NCBI GenBank assembly: GCA_039881145.1
Contig: JAYKKI010000009.1
Span: 8,790,501 to 8,854,500 of the forward strand
Length of the DNA stretch: 64,000 nt
From: Druceiella hillmani
Lineage: Eukaryota > Arthropoda > Insecta > Lepidoptera > Hepialidae
Reading direction: 5' to 3'
Both the position numbers and the translations under genes were made by a program. Shown piece after piece: positions 13,014 to 25,029 of the stretch (its first letter is position 1; each line of letters begins with the position of its first letter). The notes beneath the pieces were generated by a model, which made no database searches, was not told the origin of the DNA, and saw only the letters and a list, made by a program, of their open reading frames with translations.

Positions 13014-13052
13014 GCATGGATAAGTTAACCACAGTGGTTAACTTATCCATGC
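13014..13052. repeat. 19 bp near-perfect palindrome
   Basis: Two exactly complementary 19 bp arms (13014-13032 and 13034-13052) are separated by a single A. The whole is flanked by a direct repeat, CATTTCAGC, part of which overlaps the arm ends. The centre is AACCACAGTGGTT. Confidence 0.95.
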
Positions 13053-13812
13053 ATTTCAGCTTTAGAAAAGATTAGCGCCCGTTAAAACTGGAATAAATTG
13101 ATTATTTACAAACAATCTGAATAGAAACAGTACCAAGTTAATTACTTGTATATTATATAACAGGCCAAATTCGATTGAAAAAAATTATTCATTTTGAAAC
13201 TACTCTCTTTAAGTTCGGTTCTTGATCAACACAAAAAAAACTTTTAGCTATGCAGAATTTATCTTCTATCGATGTGTTTTTTTGAAATCGTCAACGGTTA
13301 TCAAGAGTCAGTTTTAACTAAACGAAGTACGCAATAATGTCAAGTTTTGGTTGTCATTATTGCTTACCCGACAGCGTTAGAACATATCATAATAATTGAG
13401 AAGACAAATTTAACATTGTGGAACCAATATCTCTGTCAGACTTTGTAATAAGTATTTTATTCCGTACATATCTTTTAATGTGAAGGCATTTTCTTTGAGA
13501 CGTCCGACATGACTTTGTAATTTGTAAATCTGTTTACTTGTTAAGTAATAATTTCAAAATTGACATCTGAACCATTCAATTTGTTGTATGGTGTTATTGT
13601 TGGAAATCAAAGATAAAAAACTAAAATTAAATGATATAATTTATGCAAAGAAGTCAAATAATCGCCACAATTGTAAAGTATTGCCGATTGCGTATAACTA
13701 GCTAAATTTTTATTCGGACTATTCGAAACATTCCTTGGCAACTCAAAGGAGTATTTATTTTTCATATCTCTGTGTCCATGTTAATTACACGTATCCATGT
13801 TATCACAGGATT

Positions 13813-13955
13813 ACCTTCCGCTTGAACCTTTAATTTAATAAAAATTCGAAAGGAATAAAGATTGTATGGGGTGAAAATGGAAATCTGAAAACGAAAAGAT
13901 AAAGAAAAAGGTAAAAATTGTTGAGGTAACTCGTAAATTACTTCATTTAATTTAT
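13813..13955. repeat. Dispersed repeat A, copy 2
   Basis: Direct-orientation partner of 12691-12838. The most conserved portion is the 3' third (GTTGAGGTAACTCGTAAATT and following). Unclassified. Confidence 0.85.
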
Positions 13956-14381
13956 GCATTCAAAAACTTTGATTTTTTTTCAAAACAAAGTTTTGGATAA
14001 TATTTTGTAACACTATCTTTCAACGTAGTCATTGTAAAGTATTAATAAGTGTAAACTTGCGTTTGAGCGAGAAAGTTTCAACGCAATTAAATTAGATTAA
14101 TTAGTGCGTGAAAATAATTTGATTACGTTAACTTTCTATTTTTTATTTGTTTTGATATTCTTTCTACATTAATATCGCCATAAATTAGCGATACCTATTT
14201 TTAAGATAAAAATGATAAAACTTAAAAAATTCACGCGCATTTAAACAACTTCAACAAAAAAATTAATGAAACCATTGACAATTTTCAAAAATATGAATAA
14301 GGTGTTTAGAGTACCATTTTAGGTAGTACGATCGACTGTGCAATTTGTTTATATTCGGATATAAATAATTATTGAGTCATG

Positions 14382-14428
14382 ACATTTCGTGAAATATTTA
14401 AGTTTACATTTCGTGAAATATTTAAGTT
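14382..14428. repeat. 23-24 bp exact tandem duplication
   Basis: A 23 bp unit starting ACATTTCGTGAAATATTT occurs at 14382-14404 and 14406-14428. A second, 11 bp duplication (AAACTTAGTAC twice) follows at about 14441-14463. Confidence 0.9.
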
Positions 14429-14463
14429 AAGCTTTTAACTGAAACTTAGTACAAACTTAGTAC

Positions 14464-17179
14464 AACTCAACTACCGAAAATTAAAAAAAAACAATAAGTT
14501 TTATTCAAGAAATTATCTATTGCCCTTTTACTCTCCCATGTAGTTTGCTCTAGAATAAGGATTATTAGAGAATTATTATATACATGTTCATTTATACGGA
14601 TAGTTTATGCTAGATACCAAATCTAAATTAACAAAAGTTTCTTCACAATTCTGTACTTAAAATTCTAAACTAAAAAATACTTAGGCACAAGTTATCTTTT
14701 GCTAGGGTAAAGATTCTATTTAATATTATGGCTTAAGTATCGAGTGGGAAGTCTCCAGATAGACAGAATTGTAAAGTTTGTTAGCAGTTTTAGCGCCCTG
14801 ATTACTCGCGAGTTACAGTAAACCCCGACCTCTCAGTTAATCTTTGATCAAATTCTGCGTATGTGTCTTAACATACTTCCAAGCTTATTTAAGTTTTTTG
14901 AAATAATTTGAGGTTAAATTTAACATATTTTTATGGAAATTTTATAACTTATTTCTTTACATTCTTGTACTGACACTTTATTTTTTGCATCCGTTGTCTT
15001 TAACTTTACATGTGATTTTATATACAACAGTCTAAAAGAGAATAATGTTTGATCACAACTGATGACATCCTTTTTTAAAAATTGTCAATCAAATTAGATT
15101 GCCCGGAAATCACAGCGGCGTTTTTATCCTCGAGCGCTAGTTTAAACAGCCCTCTTCGCGTACAAACGACGTTTTATGATTCCCCGCGTTGCCTAGTATG
15201 TTGTATTGATTTTTACGCCGTATTAAATGAATAGTAAACTTAATTTATAAATATATAAAGTTTATAACATTGGCGGTTCCTTTCTATAACTTTTTGTCAT
15301 ATTTCCATCAATTTATTAATGGCAAGTTCATAAAATATTTGAAGTTTACTGATAAAGACCTAATCCGGTTATATTTTAACAGCCTTATTATGAACAAAAA
15401 TTTTCCCATTCTAAGAGCTCCACTAGGTAAAGATATATGGAGTTTGGCTTTGTCCTGGTGGATGGCGACTTCCTTCCGATTTCCCAATTTTGAATGCTTT
15501 GTTTGTAACGGTATGCTTGAGATGATAGTAATTTTTCATAGTAAGAACTCACAACATATGATATATAATCACATCATTCTAAGAAATAATTTACATTTAT
15601 TTTTTTATTACTTTTTCGCTAGTATTTAAATTAGCCTTAGTGAATGAATACCCAAACATTGTAACGACAAATGTATCCCAACCAGCACATCGGAGTTCTG
15701 TACTGATACGACATCGAGTATCGCAACAATTTATACTTGATAATGGCTGAATAAATTAGAAGACCAAAGCGAGAGCTCCACTAATTAAAAAATTCCCAGA
15801 ATAAAATTTGATGTACCACTAATACTGCATGTCCTGTTAATGCCTCGTTTCCGTAAACAGTATAAATCTTCCTAAAGTTTCCACTACTGGTTTGTTTTTT
15901 TCTTTTTTGGTATTAAACGATCAGTCCGGAATTAATCCAGAAAGAATTTTCATCAAAATAGCAATTGTTAATTTTTGAAAATTCAATTTGAAATAAATTT
16001 GGTCTTTGATTAAAAGGAAAATAAAATGAAGTTAACAAAATTTTTTGGTCACAGCTTATTCGAACTCCTCGCGACTGTTATTTTTTTTCGGAAGATAAAA
16101 GCAAAAATTTGGTTTTCTACCTTTATCCTCGGAAATACTTTTTGATTCTAACTAGAAACAATCGAACGAGCAATGCAAAGAGCCTGCAGTTTAGGCTCGT
16201 ATATAATTACTTTTTAGATTTTGTGGGCAATAAGTTCAAATTTTTGGTGGCGTAACTCAAGGGTGGAATGGATATCAGAGCCCTAAAATTTTCATTACAT
16301 CTGTTCCACTGAGTATTTAACAAAAATCATGTATAAATTGGATGCTGTCTTCAGATTTTATAAAGGTTTGAAAATGGTTACGTAAATATACAAGGCTACA
16401 ATGAAATTTATGTTTATATACTATTTACTTTGGTATTCACTATTCTATTCACTACATTTACTTTTTTCGTTGCTCTCATTAAACCCTCCCGGCTACTTGT
16501 GCAATACTTTTTTGGCTTTGATGAAAGTACGAAGTAAAACACAAAACCTAAATGCGTCTTATTTTATTCTATGTTTGAAACACGTAGCTCGTAAATAAAA
16601 CTAGCATCAACCGGAGTATATTTATAGGTAAGTATGTGAAACTTCGCTCACAGATGAGCAAACGAGTTGAACATAGATCGTGGGAAAACAGTGAGCGATT
16701 CGAGTATAGAAACCCCTCTAACACAAAAATCAAAAGAAGTCAATCCAGGCAAATAATATGTCTTCAATCTGTCAACAAAATAAGTTTTCATATTCATGTT
16801 CTCAAATTAGTTTAGAATCCAAAAATGTCTGAAAAAAATTAAACCGCAACTTTACCCATGTGGCTATATCAAGATGTTCAAAACGTATAAGCCACGTGGA
16901 ATATAAAGGAGCTCCACCCAAAAGGTTTCAGTTTTATTATTTGAGGTACATAATTCCCAGAAAATAGAAGAAATATAAAGAAGGCTAACAGAAGTCCATA
17001 TAGCTTTGGGCTCAGGTATTATATATAAAATGAACCCAGGTGTTATGGCCAAAAGTGGCCCATGTGAAAAATAAGCTCCTATTGACTACGATCTAATTTA
17101 TCAATCAGACAAATGAGAAATATTTGTGGTTTTTATGAGAAATTAGGTTACTTTATTTTTTTTATTTCTCATTAGCCAT
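14464..17179. other. Non-coding DNA with a GC-richer patch at 15100-15215
   Basis: No recognisable gene. The patch at 15100-15215 is CpG-rich and carries homeodomain-like words such as GTTTTATGATT. A TCF/LEF-like CTTTGATCAA lies near 14846. A 119-codon open frame at 15270-15629 is the longest non-repetitive one outside transposon debris, but it resembles no family I know and lacks splice context. Confidence 0.4.
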
Positions 17180-17235
17180 TTTTGAAATTTTAAAAATATA
17201 ATATGCAAATATATTATATTTTTAAAATATCAAAA
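17180..17235. repeat. 25 bp imperfect hairpin
   Basis: Arms 17180-17204 and 17211-17235 are reverse complements with one mismatch, around the loop GCAAAT. The arms are almost pure A/T, so the stem is weak. Confidence 0.85.
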
Positions 17236-17353
17236 TCCATGAAGAGAGCTTTTTTATTTTTTAAGATATCAAATTTTATTTAATTTGATTGGCAACCAAC
17301 AAACGTATTCTAAAAAACCTTTTAAGCATGAGTACTCGTACTCGTACTACGAT

Positions 17354-17914
17354 GGTTCCGTACACATTTAGGCATTTATAAACTTTTAATGGTACATAAT
17401 ATTACCAATCAATTGTTGTTTACAAAATTATTAACAAAATATTATTTGCAAAATGAATTTTGGTTTTGGAACGAAAATATTTTGCTTATTATATATTTCG
17501 CAGGCACGTATTTAAAAAAAAATATTTTATATGATGTAACTACAAATTAACGATTTTCAGATTTTTTCCTTTACTTGTGCTTGTGCTTCTTGCCAAATTT
17601 CATCATTCAAAGTAATCAGGAATTATGCTATACTTTTGATTTAGTTCGACCGTCAAGATATGTGGCAAAAATGGCCATATTTTTAGGGTTATTTTTTTAT
17701 TGCTTTGACTTAGAACTTGATGCTTATAACTATATAAGCATCAAGTTCTAAGTCAACGTCCTTGGAACTATCCAAGGGACCATGGATCTAAGTGTTTGAT
17801 ATTGACTTGATAGCTTGACGTGTTTCTCCGAAAAAGGGTCTTGATCGACCGATAGACGGACAACGAAGTAGTAGGATCACTAATGGTCCCTTTTTCCCGT
17901 TCAGGTACGGAACC
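17354..17914. mobile_element. Non-autonomous element with 10 bp terminal inverted repeats
   Basis: The segment starts GGTTCCGTAC (17354-17363) and ends GTACGGAACC (17905-17914), exact inverted repeats 561 bp apart. Inside are TTGCCAAATTTCATCATTC, a 24 bp perfect hairpin (17705-17756), GGGTCTTGATCGACC, and GACGGACAACGAAG near the right end, then TCCCTTTTTCCCG. From memory this right-end grammar is that of a very abundant moth repeat; not searched. It has no open frame. Target-site duplications are not evident, so the true ends may lie a few bases out. Related pieces occur near 20975 and 47460 in this window. Confidence 0.6.
17705..17756. repeat. 24 bp perfect inverted repeat
   Basis: Arms 17705-17728 and 17733-17756 match exactly as reverse complements around a 4 nt loop (ACTA). 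The arm reads TTGACTTAGAACTTGATGCT and four further bases. It lies inside the terminal-inverted-repeat element. Confidence 0.95.
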
Positions 17915-19334
17915 TAAAAAATACCACCTTTTTACAAGCTTATGTTAGCTTCACTTGTATGTACATGTTTGTATGTATGTATGAATATAACGAAATCTTT
18001 CAATTAAATTTTCACCCACTTCCAAGCGTCCGAATTATTGGAAATTACGCACACGTATCGAGAACTGATCACAATATAATAAAAAAATTATAACAAGTTG
18101 TGAAATATCCTCTCGTTTTTGACCAAAATTTTTACATTTAAAAATTATTATTTTATTTTTTAGTTCCTTCTGCTGCGAAAGAGTATATTTTTTAATTTGT
18201 ATAAACTAAAATTTAATTTTTAATTAACTTTCTATTTCTGTAACATCAAACCTATTTTTTCCGGTCTTTTTCCATGGTAAATACAATAAATAAAACCGTA
18301 AATACTATGATTTTGCGTATTACTCTTGTAAAGTGGTCACGTTGTCAAAACGAGTATGATTGCCATAATTTATAGTAAATACTAGAAGTACTGTAAATAA
18401 TTCATTGCAGTGATATAAATAACAATCCTGTAATAAATCACATCTCGCATTCATCTTAAAGGACTGCTCGGCCTTCATAATTACGTCTAATTTAATTAAA
18501 ATTGTATACGTAATGAGGACGGAAAAATAAAGTAAGTTACGTATTCGACATATGTTACGGTTTCCAAGTTACCTTACTGTTTCGAAGTTTGTTTTTCAGA
18601 AATATATTTATCCCAGAAGAACATAATTCTAAAAAGAGCCGAATTGCCCATTAAAAGTTAATCTAATTTTGCAATTATGTCAGGAAAATGTAAACGAATA
18701 AGAAAATGCTTTACGTTAATTTTTTTTTTAATATAATATGTATCAAAATATTGAACTTCGATAAATTCTTATACACACTTTGCCATGTGATAAGATTTGT
18801 AAAACCATTCGAATTTTCTCTTTATGTAAATATGGCGAGTAGTAATCGAAAACTATTTACTAAAATTAACGTTTTAAAAAGGAATTGGTATTTTCTAAAT
18901 TATTTCTTGTAATGGCATTTCATTTATTTTTGTCAAGTTTCTTTAAGGTCTTGTGTGTAATTTCTTTATAACTTGTTGTATGCCTTGATGTAATTGGTAT
19001 CAAAATTAATTGAATAATGACTCCATCAAGCGTGTCATGTCTAGTCAACACGACATAAGTTTTTAGCCACACGGGGAAGCAACGGATCCGATGCCCATTA
19101 GTGCATTGTTGAGAATAGGTCCCAATTGTAGTCATTAAACAACTGGATAAGCTATTAAACAACTGGAATCGTCTGCAAATCAACCATAAATATTATGGAT
19201 GTTTTTCTGGAGTCTGACATGAAAGAAGAAAAGAATCTGTCAAGTTTCTTTACTTGTCTTCAATCTTAGAAGCGTTGTTTAAAATGAAAACTGCAATAAT
19301 TTTAATAAATTCAGTAAGATTTTTATATCGTTTA
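17915..19334. other. AT-rich non-coding DNA
   Basis: The only locally GC-richer part is 19040-19175, which also gives an 87-codon minus-strand open frame (19183-18920). I do not recognise it. Nothing else is seen. Confidence 0.5.
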
Positions 19335-19335
19335 C

Positions 19336-19404
<69 letters not shown>

Positions 19405-19408
19405 CATA
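19335..19408. repeat. (TA)n microsatellite
   Basis: About 65 bp of uninterrupted TA repeats, flanked by TACATA variants. Confidence 0.97.
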
Positions 19409-20144
19409 TTACGTATGCCACATATATAATGTATTTAGTTTAGAGGATGTAGGATTTATTGATATTAAAGTGATTCGTATATCGACCATCGTTATATTTA
19501 ATAATGCTTTAACGCTATTCCCTTAGAAACATAAGTATACCTTGAGACTACTAGTGTCACCGGCATATTGGTCGATCAGTACATAATTCTCGTGTACTTC
19601 AAACAGTTCGACTCACAAAACTAATTTGTGGGGCGAGGCGCAATTAGAAATGTAGGTGTTAGTATATATTCACCACCTTCTTTACAGCTGTTAACTCGAA
19701 CTTCCTTATTATCCACCATGTGCTATTTAATATTTGTTCAACTCTAGAAATTTGCTTTCGTATACAGAATAAAAAGTAATTGCTTATACATAATAAGAAG
19801 AAAATATGAATACATATACCTTCGAAATGGGTACACGTGACGCATCACCTGGCATTTAATTATTTTATAGACACACGGCTGTCATTGTCAGCTCTAAAAA
19901 GTTCTGTTTATTTTTCCATAAACTACTCAATAGTAAGTGAGCTTTTTTTATTCTCATCAAATTCTTTTAAAACGAAACGATTGCGTTTTTAAAGAAAATA
20001 TACGTTCACTGAATAAAATTTTTCCTATTTCAAATCAAACTGTATAATATAAATTTTTCAATGATTTGCAATATACATATCCGACTAAAACATTAAACTC
20101 ACTCTAAAGATTCGTGAGTAACAGGAAGATCGTACACGATACAC

Positions 20145-20199
20145 CGAGTATGTATATTGTTCGATCGTACACGTATCGATCGAACAACATACATACTCG
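20145..20199. repeat. 23 bp hairpin with TCGATCG at the stem tip
   Basis: Arms 20145-20167 and 20177-20199 are reverse complements with one mismatch, around a 9 nt loop (TACACGTAT). The arm runs CGAGTATGTATATTGTTCGA and three more bases. CA/GC-rich alternating DNA follows at once. Confidence 0.92.
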
Positions 20200-20362
20200 A
20201 ATGCGCGCACACGTACAGGTAACGTGCATAGCCATGGACACGAGTTTACCTGTTTATTTATGTATGTGTGTATACATACATATAAACGGACGCGCGTGCA
20301 CACTACCTCATGCACATGCACACACGGTACACGTGCACACACGCATGCACAAACACACAATG
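20200..20362. repeat. CA/CG-rich alternating low-complexity DNA
   Basis: Runs such as ATGCGCGCACACGTAC and GCACATGCACACACGG dominate. Overlapping open frames on both strands here (up to 145 codons, Cys/His/Thr-rich) are by-products of this simple sequence, not genes. Confidence 0.8.
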
Positions 20363-20756
20363 ACACCTGTCTATTGTTCCTCTCCCGACATAGTTTTTTT
20401 AAGATTTCCTGTAGCTAAGTTATGGAGTATCAAAATAGCTACGAAACCCTCCAAACCAAGGTTGCAGTGCCGAGGAAAAGTTAGAGATGTATTGAAGCCC
20501 ATGTACACGGTAGTGCTTCAATTAATGTCACAAAATACTCTGTTTTCATAAAACTTGTTAATATTTTCTTTTAGATTATAATATTACTTGAATAAGTAAT
20601 ATGAAGTCAATATAATCCAAATAAATATTTTTATAGCTTAAAGCAAGTTCGTTGTAAATAAAAGATCTACTACAAACTTAACCATAGACTACCGCGATAG
20701 ATAAAAAAAGAAAAGAATTGTAATATTTACAATTTTGTTGACTATTATACTATTAA

Positions 20757-20792
20757 TACTAACATTGTGTCCAACTGAACACAATGTTAGTA
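20757..20792. repeat. 14 bp perfect hairpin
   Basis: TACTAACATTGTGT and its exact reverse complement flank the 8 nt loop CCAACTGA. Confidence 0.95.
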
Positions 20793-20974
20793 CTTGTAGC
20801 TTAGTTATTAGGTATATAAAATATAGACCAAAAATTAAAAGTGCTCAAGTTTCTAACTTATTAAGACAGGCTAGTTAACAAGATACGTCTGGAAATTAAA
20901 ATTTTATAATAACTTGTCTAAAATTTAAATCTGTAACCTATTCAGTTCAGAAGCTGAAAGCCTTTAACCGACGG

Positions 20975-21015
20975 ATGGATGGACAACTTTGCCACAAGAA
21001 TAAGGTTCCTTTCTG
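20975..21015 (+). repeat. Diverged tail of the GACGGACAAC repeat family
   Basis: CCGACGGATGGATGGACAAC followed by AAGGTTCCTTTCTG matches the order of motifs at the right end of the element ending at 17914. Only this short segment is recognisable. Confidence 0.4.
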
Positions 21016-21640
21016 AATCGAATTATAATCGAACGTAACTAGTTAAGAATTTATGGGTTTAAATTACGTAATTATGTTATTATCTAACTAACAATATTAT
21101 TAAAAAATGTATTTATAATTTTAAGAAGCAATTCAATAAACGTTAGAATATTATATTTGGATATATTCATATTTTTATTAGACAAATAATTAATATTTAT
21201 GAAATTAACAAGGATAATTCATGATGAAAAAGAAATTAAATAAATTATTTTTACTTTTTTACTATTGAAACTGTGAGCGCATAAATATAAGGCGTTTAAA
21301 GTTTTATCAGCTGATAAGCCTCGCAGTTTATTGCAAAAACAGCCGGTGGAAGAAAAAAACCTGCTCAGCTACAACTCATGAAGGCGATATAGTCAATAAA
21401 TATTGCACGCAGCTGTTTTAGAGATTACGCATCCAAACCAAAGGCACTACGATAAAGGCACATTTCGGATTAAATAATGAATTAGAGTAATCATAATGAT
21501 CTAGATTTTCTATAGAGAAATACTTGTTTTGTTGTAGCTTTGTATATCTCTTTTTATTGCTGTTTTATGGTGGTTAATTCCTTGTCCCCATCATCATTAC
21601 TTGGAGTTACGGCTTCCATTGTGATCGTTGCAGACCTCGT
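21016..21640. other. Non-coding DNA
   Basis: AT-rich except for a modest GC rise at about 21300-21420. No recognisable feature. Confidence 0.5.
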
Positions 21641-21647
21641 CAGATCC

Positions 21648-22246
21648 TTACAATAATTTTAAAATAAATTGTTTCATTTCATTTGACGACACTTTTTCGA
21701 ATATTTCCATAGGTGCGGTTGTGAAAAACTCTTCAATGTTATGTAGTATCGTAAAACACCAAATGCTCATCTCTCTTATATTTTTTTTTGAAAGGTAAAG
21801 CAAGCTGTTCCAAGTTTTACCATACTTTTCTAAAGTGTATGTTTCTAATATGTTATTTTTGAAAGGCAATATATGAAAATATTTAACCACTCATCTTACG
21901 TTTTTAATATTATCTTTGTATAAAAAGTCTGGCTCTGGAAATCTGGATTTGTTAAAAAAAAAGTCATCAACAATATTTTTATTATTTTCTTTGGCATCAG
22001 TATCTGTTAGTTCGGGCTCTGAATGCAGATCTGAAATTTTCTGTATTATACACATCAATCAAGATTTAACCACTCCTCTTACATTTTTAATACAATCTTT
22101 ATATAAAAAGCCTAGTTCTAGAAATCCAGGATCATCCATGAAAAATCAATTAACAATGCCTTTATTGTCCTCTCCGTAATCTCTATCTTTTAGTTCGTGT
22201 TCTGAGTGCAGATTTAAAGTTTTCTGGGTTACATCAATCACCGCAA
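21648..22246 (-). pseudogene. Degenerate minus-strand coding debris with internal tandem duplication
   Basis: Read on the minus strand, two ~60-residue repeats sit in tandem. Their common pattern is LHSE-EL-D-D, then NK-IV, then FLYKD-IKNVR-VVK; both are broken by stops. An 80-residue open segment follows (21890-21648), containing KYGKTWNSLLYLSKKNIREM. The underlying DNA is a ~183 bp tandem duplication (about 21881-22062 and 22063-22246). Further upstream, 22380-22250 reads PQSRRHHLFKPYAKPVDRLK in one frame. Codon texture looks like a former protein rather than random DNA. Because a BED finger of hAT type lies just upstream on the same strand, the simplest reading is one decayed hAT-like transposase, but I do not recognise this middle part and it could be an unrelated pseudogene. 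Confidence 0.45.
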
Positions 22247-22734
22247 GTATATTCCATGGTCATAACACAGTTGATAATAGACGTCAAAATTCTTACCCAT
22301 TTTAACCTGTCCACCGGCTTTGCATATGGTTTAAATAAATGATGTCTTCGAGATTGAGGTAACACGTAGTCAGATATTATACCTTATTGCATCGGTAACC
22401 CTAAAGATGTGTCTTTGCATTGGTCTTTACTGTGAATAGTTATGTTTAAACTTATCCATCAAAAGTACAGAATCTTGGATACTAGAATTTAATTTGTTCA
22501 ATTAGTTAATTTTTTGTTTGATTACTATGTTCTAAAACAATCTTGGTTAGAGTTGTAGGAGGTTTTGGTAAACTAAGACTAGACTATTTAAACTTTCTTT
22601 TATGAAATTTTCAAAAATACAACATTTGATAAACGGAATTCTAATAAGTACTGCCAATTTGGTCAGATTAGCCTCCATAGATAACACATTTTAATTATAA
22701 TCTGTAAGTTTAATTTTCTTTCTTACAGGTTAAT

Positions 22735-22965
22735 TCCTAGGGTTTGTTACTTGATCTTGAACATTTTTAGTAGTAGTTTGACGTATTGGCGCCTTCGGAG
22801 TCTTGCTCTGATATGCCACCAATATGCTTATAATACCAATATATGGGTATGTAAAGCTCCAGTTAAACCACTAAAAGTTTTAAAATTTTTTTGCAATGTT
22901 TACATTCTACATGTTTTTCTTCTCAAGAATTATTCCCAAATCGAAGATTGTGTACGTTGGTTTAA
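22735..22965 (-). pseudogene. BED zinc-finger end of a hAT-like transposase
   Basis: The minus strand encodes, across one frameshift, SSIWE-FLRRK then VECKHCKKILKTFSGLTGAL then HTHI, the layout of a BED zinc finger: C-x2-C (codons near 22902-22904 and 22893-22895), the GxTGAL turn, and two histidines (22849-22851 and 22843-22845). BED fingers bind DNA and open the transposase of many hAT elements. Downstream in another frame is SKTPKAPIRQTTTKNVQDQV, a plausible linker. The catalytic core and dimerisation region are not recognisable here. Stops and shifts show it is dead. Confidence 0.7.
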
Positions 22966-24736
22966 AAACTTCTTTTATTTTTTTTCAACATCCTGGAAAA
23001 ATAAAAAAATAAAAATTAATTTCATCGAAAGTTTTAAAAATATTATATGAAATATTTTAAAGAAACACAAGTTTTAATTATCTAATTCAATTTAATTTAA
23101 TTTATTAATAGAACAATAAATTGTTTTATCGAAATCTATGTTATAATATTCCAACATTTAAAATATTCTCAAATTTTACTTAATCCATAGGTGGAAGAAA
23201 TATTCTCTATTTTATCTGATTTTATGACTACTATTAAACAAATGTACTGTTTATAGGTATCAATTTATACATTTTTTTGTTTGGTAATTACAAAATTGCT
23301 GTAACAATAAATAAAAATAAAAAAAATAAATGCAAAAAGTGGGTTAACAGGTAAACAAAAAAAGTTTAAATACTCACAAAGTTGTAACATGTTGTTTAAT
23401 TTATGATCCAAAATGAGAGTCCAGCATGCAGTTTATCGATTTACAATTTACTTATAATTTCATGATAATGGCCAATAAATTCAGAATCACAAGTCACAAC
23501 AATAGAAAATATTTAACTGGACTAGAACATATTGATTGAGTCAATGCAAATCGAATGAATTTAAAGCAGTGCTATTGGACTTCCCCGAAGGGACTTACCC
23601 GCACTGCATAGTAATTTGTCCTTTAAGTTTGGTAATTAGGCGGTATTGGACTCTTTTCTTTCTTTGACATCTTTATTTGAAAAATAAACTGAGCCGAAAA
23701 TAAATCACAGAGAATTGCCTCAGCGCGACTAGGTAGTGTAGACAGAGAGTGTCGTACCCTATTTTAAAACGTGTTAAATTATAAAATATGTTGGGATGCA
23801 ATTTTATGCATTTTATCATGTTTTTTAATGTACAGTAAATAGGTACTAGATCGGTATGTTATTTTATCGTTTTAGTTAAAGTAAATAATTACGTAATTAC
23901 GGAAATATTAATTTCAAAATACTATGTAATTGCAAAATTACGCAAATCTAACCTCTTATTAACCAAACCTTAAAAACGAAAAAATAAAGAGAATTAAATA
24001 AGGAAACAACTAGTGTTTATATTAAATCTTCAGTTTTTCAAATATCTGCTCTATATGACGTCCCGGTACAGAAAAGTTTGCTCTAATTTATAGTCTATAA
24101 TGTATGCAAATCAATTTTTATATTTATCAGATCACTGATTGCCAACTAACGTGACGACAAAAGTACCCCGTGCTACATTTGTTTAACAGTAGAATAAAAT
24201 ATTAAATTTTAGACAGAAAAAAAAGAGGAAGAAGAAATTCATTTCAACCCTTATTCCGACAACATTATTTGAATATTTAAGTATAATTTAAGTTTATTTT
24301 TCCTCCGCTTCTGCTTTTAGTTATAATTATTTAGATACATTTGTGGTACTTTGCACTGTTACTATGCACCTAGTTGATACTTGTTTTAACTCTCATTTAA
24401 AGTTATACTTAGTATATTCAAGTATTGTTTAACGTAATTTAATTGCAAATCAAGGTTAAGAGAGTTTTAATTAGTTTTACGATTATTACAATTTATACAG
24501 ACATATTAACTAATGTTAGAAATGCAAAAGTATTTTTGTTTATCCTTTTTTTGGGTCGTAATCAGATAATGAATCAATTTAATTTTGTGTACTGAGATAC
24601 TTCATACGGCAAAAAGTGATATAGACTTTTGATTTGAGTTATTCTTATTTCTTTGAAACAAAAATTATTTAAAGTTGAAGTTGTATATGGAGGAATAACT
24701 AAGCAATATATAAACGGATCGACGTAATATTTGGAA
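22966..24736. other. AT-rich non-coding DNA
   Basis: Nothing recognised. A small GC-richer patch at about 23560-23610 and 23690-23760 yields no feature. Confidence 0.55.
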
Positions 24737-24824
24737 ACGTCACATAAGCAATATAAAGAAACAATATAATTACTCCTTCTAATTCTTAATTTAGAAGGAA
24801 ATATTTTGTCTTTCTATGTGACGT
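24737..24824. repeat. Nested inverted repeats (88 bp)
   Basis: Outer arms ACGTCACATA (24737-24746) and TATGTGACGT (24815-24824) are exact. Inner arms TCCTTCTAA (24774-24782) and TTAGAAGGA (24791-24799) are also exact. This could be a tiny MITE-like remnant or coincidence. Confidence 0.7.
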
Positions 24825-25029
24825 CTAATAAAAAAAATTAATCACTTGCAACTCTGTAGACGTGATAGAAGGGAAAATTCTTTAACCATTTAAACCTCGA
24901 TTAGTAAGAATATAGTAAGAGTAAAGCAGCAGAGAGAGAAAGAGAGAAAGAGAATATACTAAGTGGAAATTGATAGATTTTAATAAATTTGTGTAAGAAG
25001 ATTTGAATATATCTACAACATCTTTAGGT

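Noticed and set aside
15270..15629. 119-codon plus-strand frame
   Set aside because: No recognisable domain, no splice or promoter context, AT-biased composition; chance is the simplest explanation.
20114..20551. A 145-codon plus-strand open frame, longest in the window, and an overlapping minus-strand frame
   Set aside because: It is produced by CA/GC alternating simple sequence open on both strands, with low-complexity Cys/His/Thr composition.
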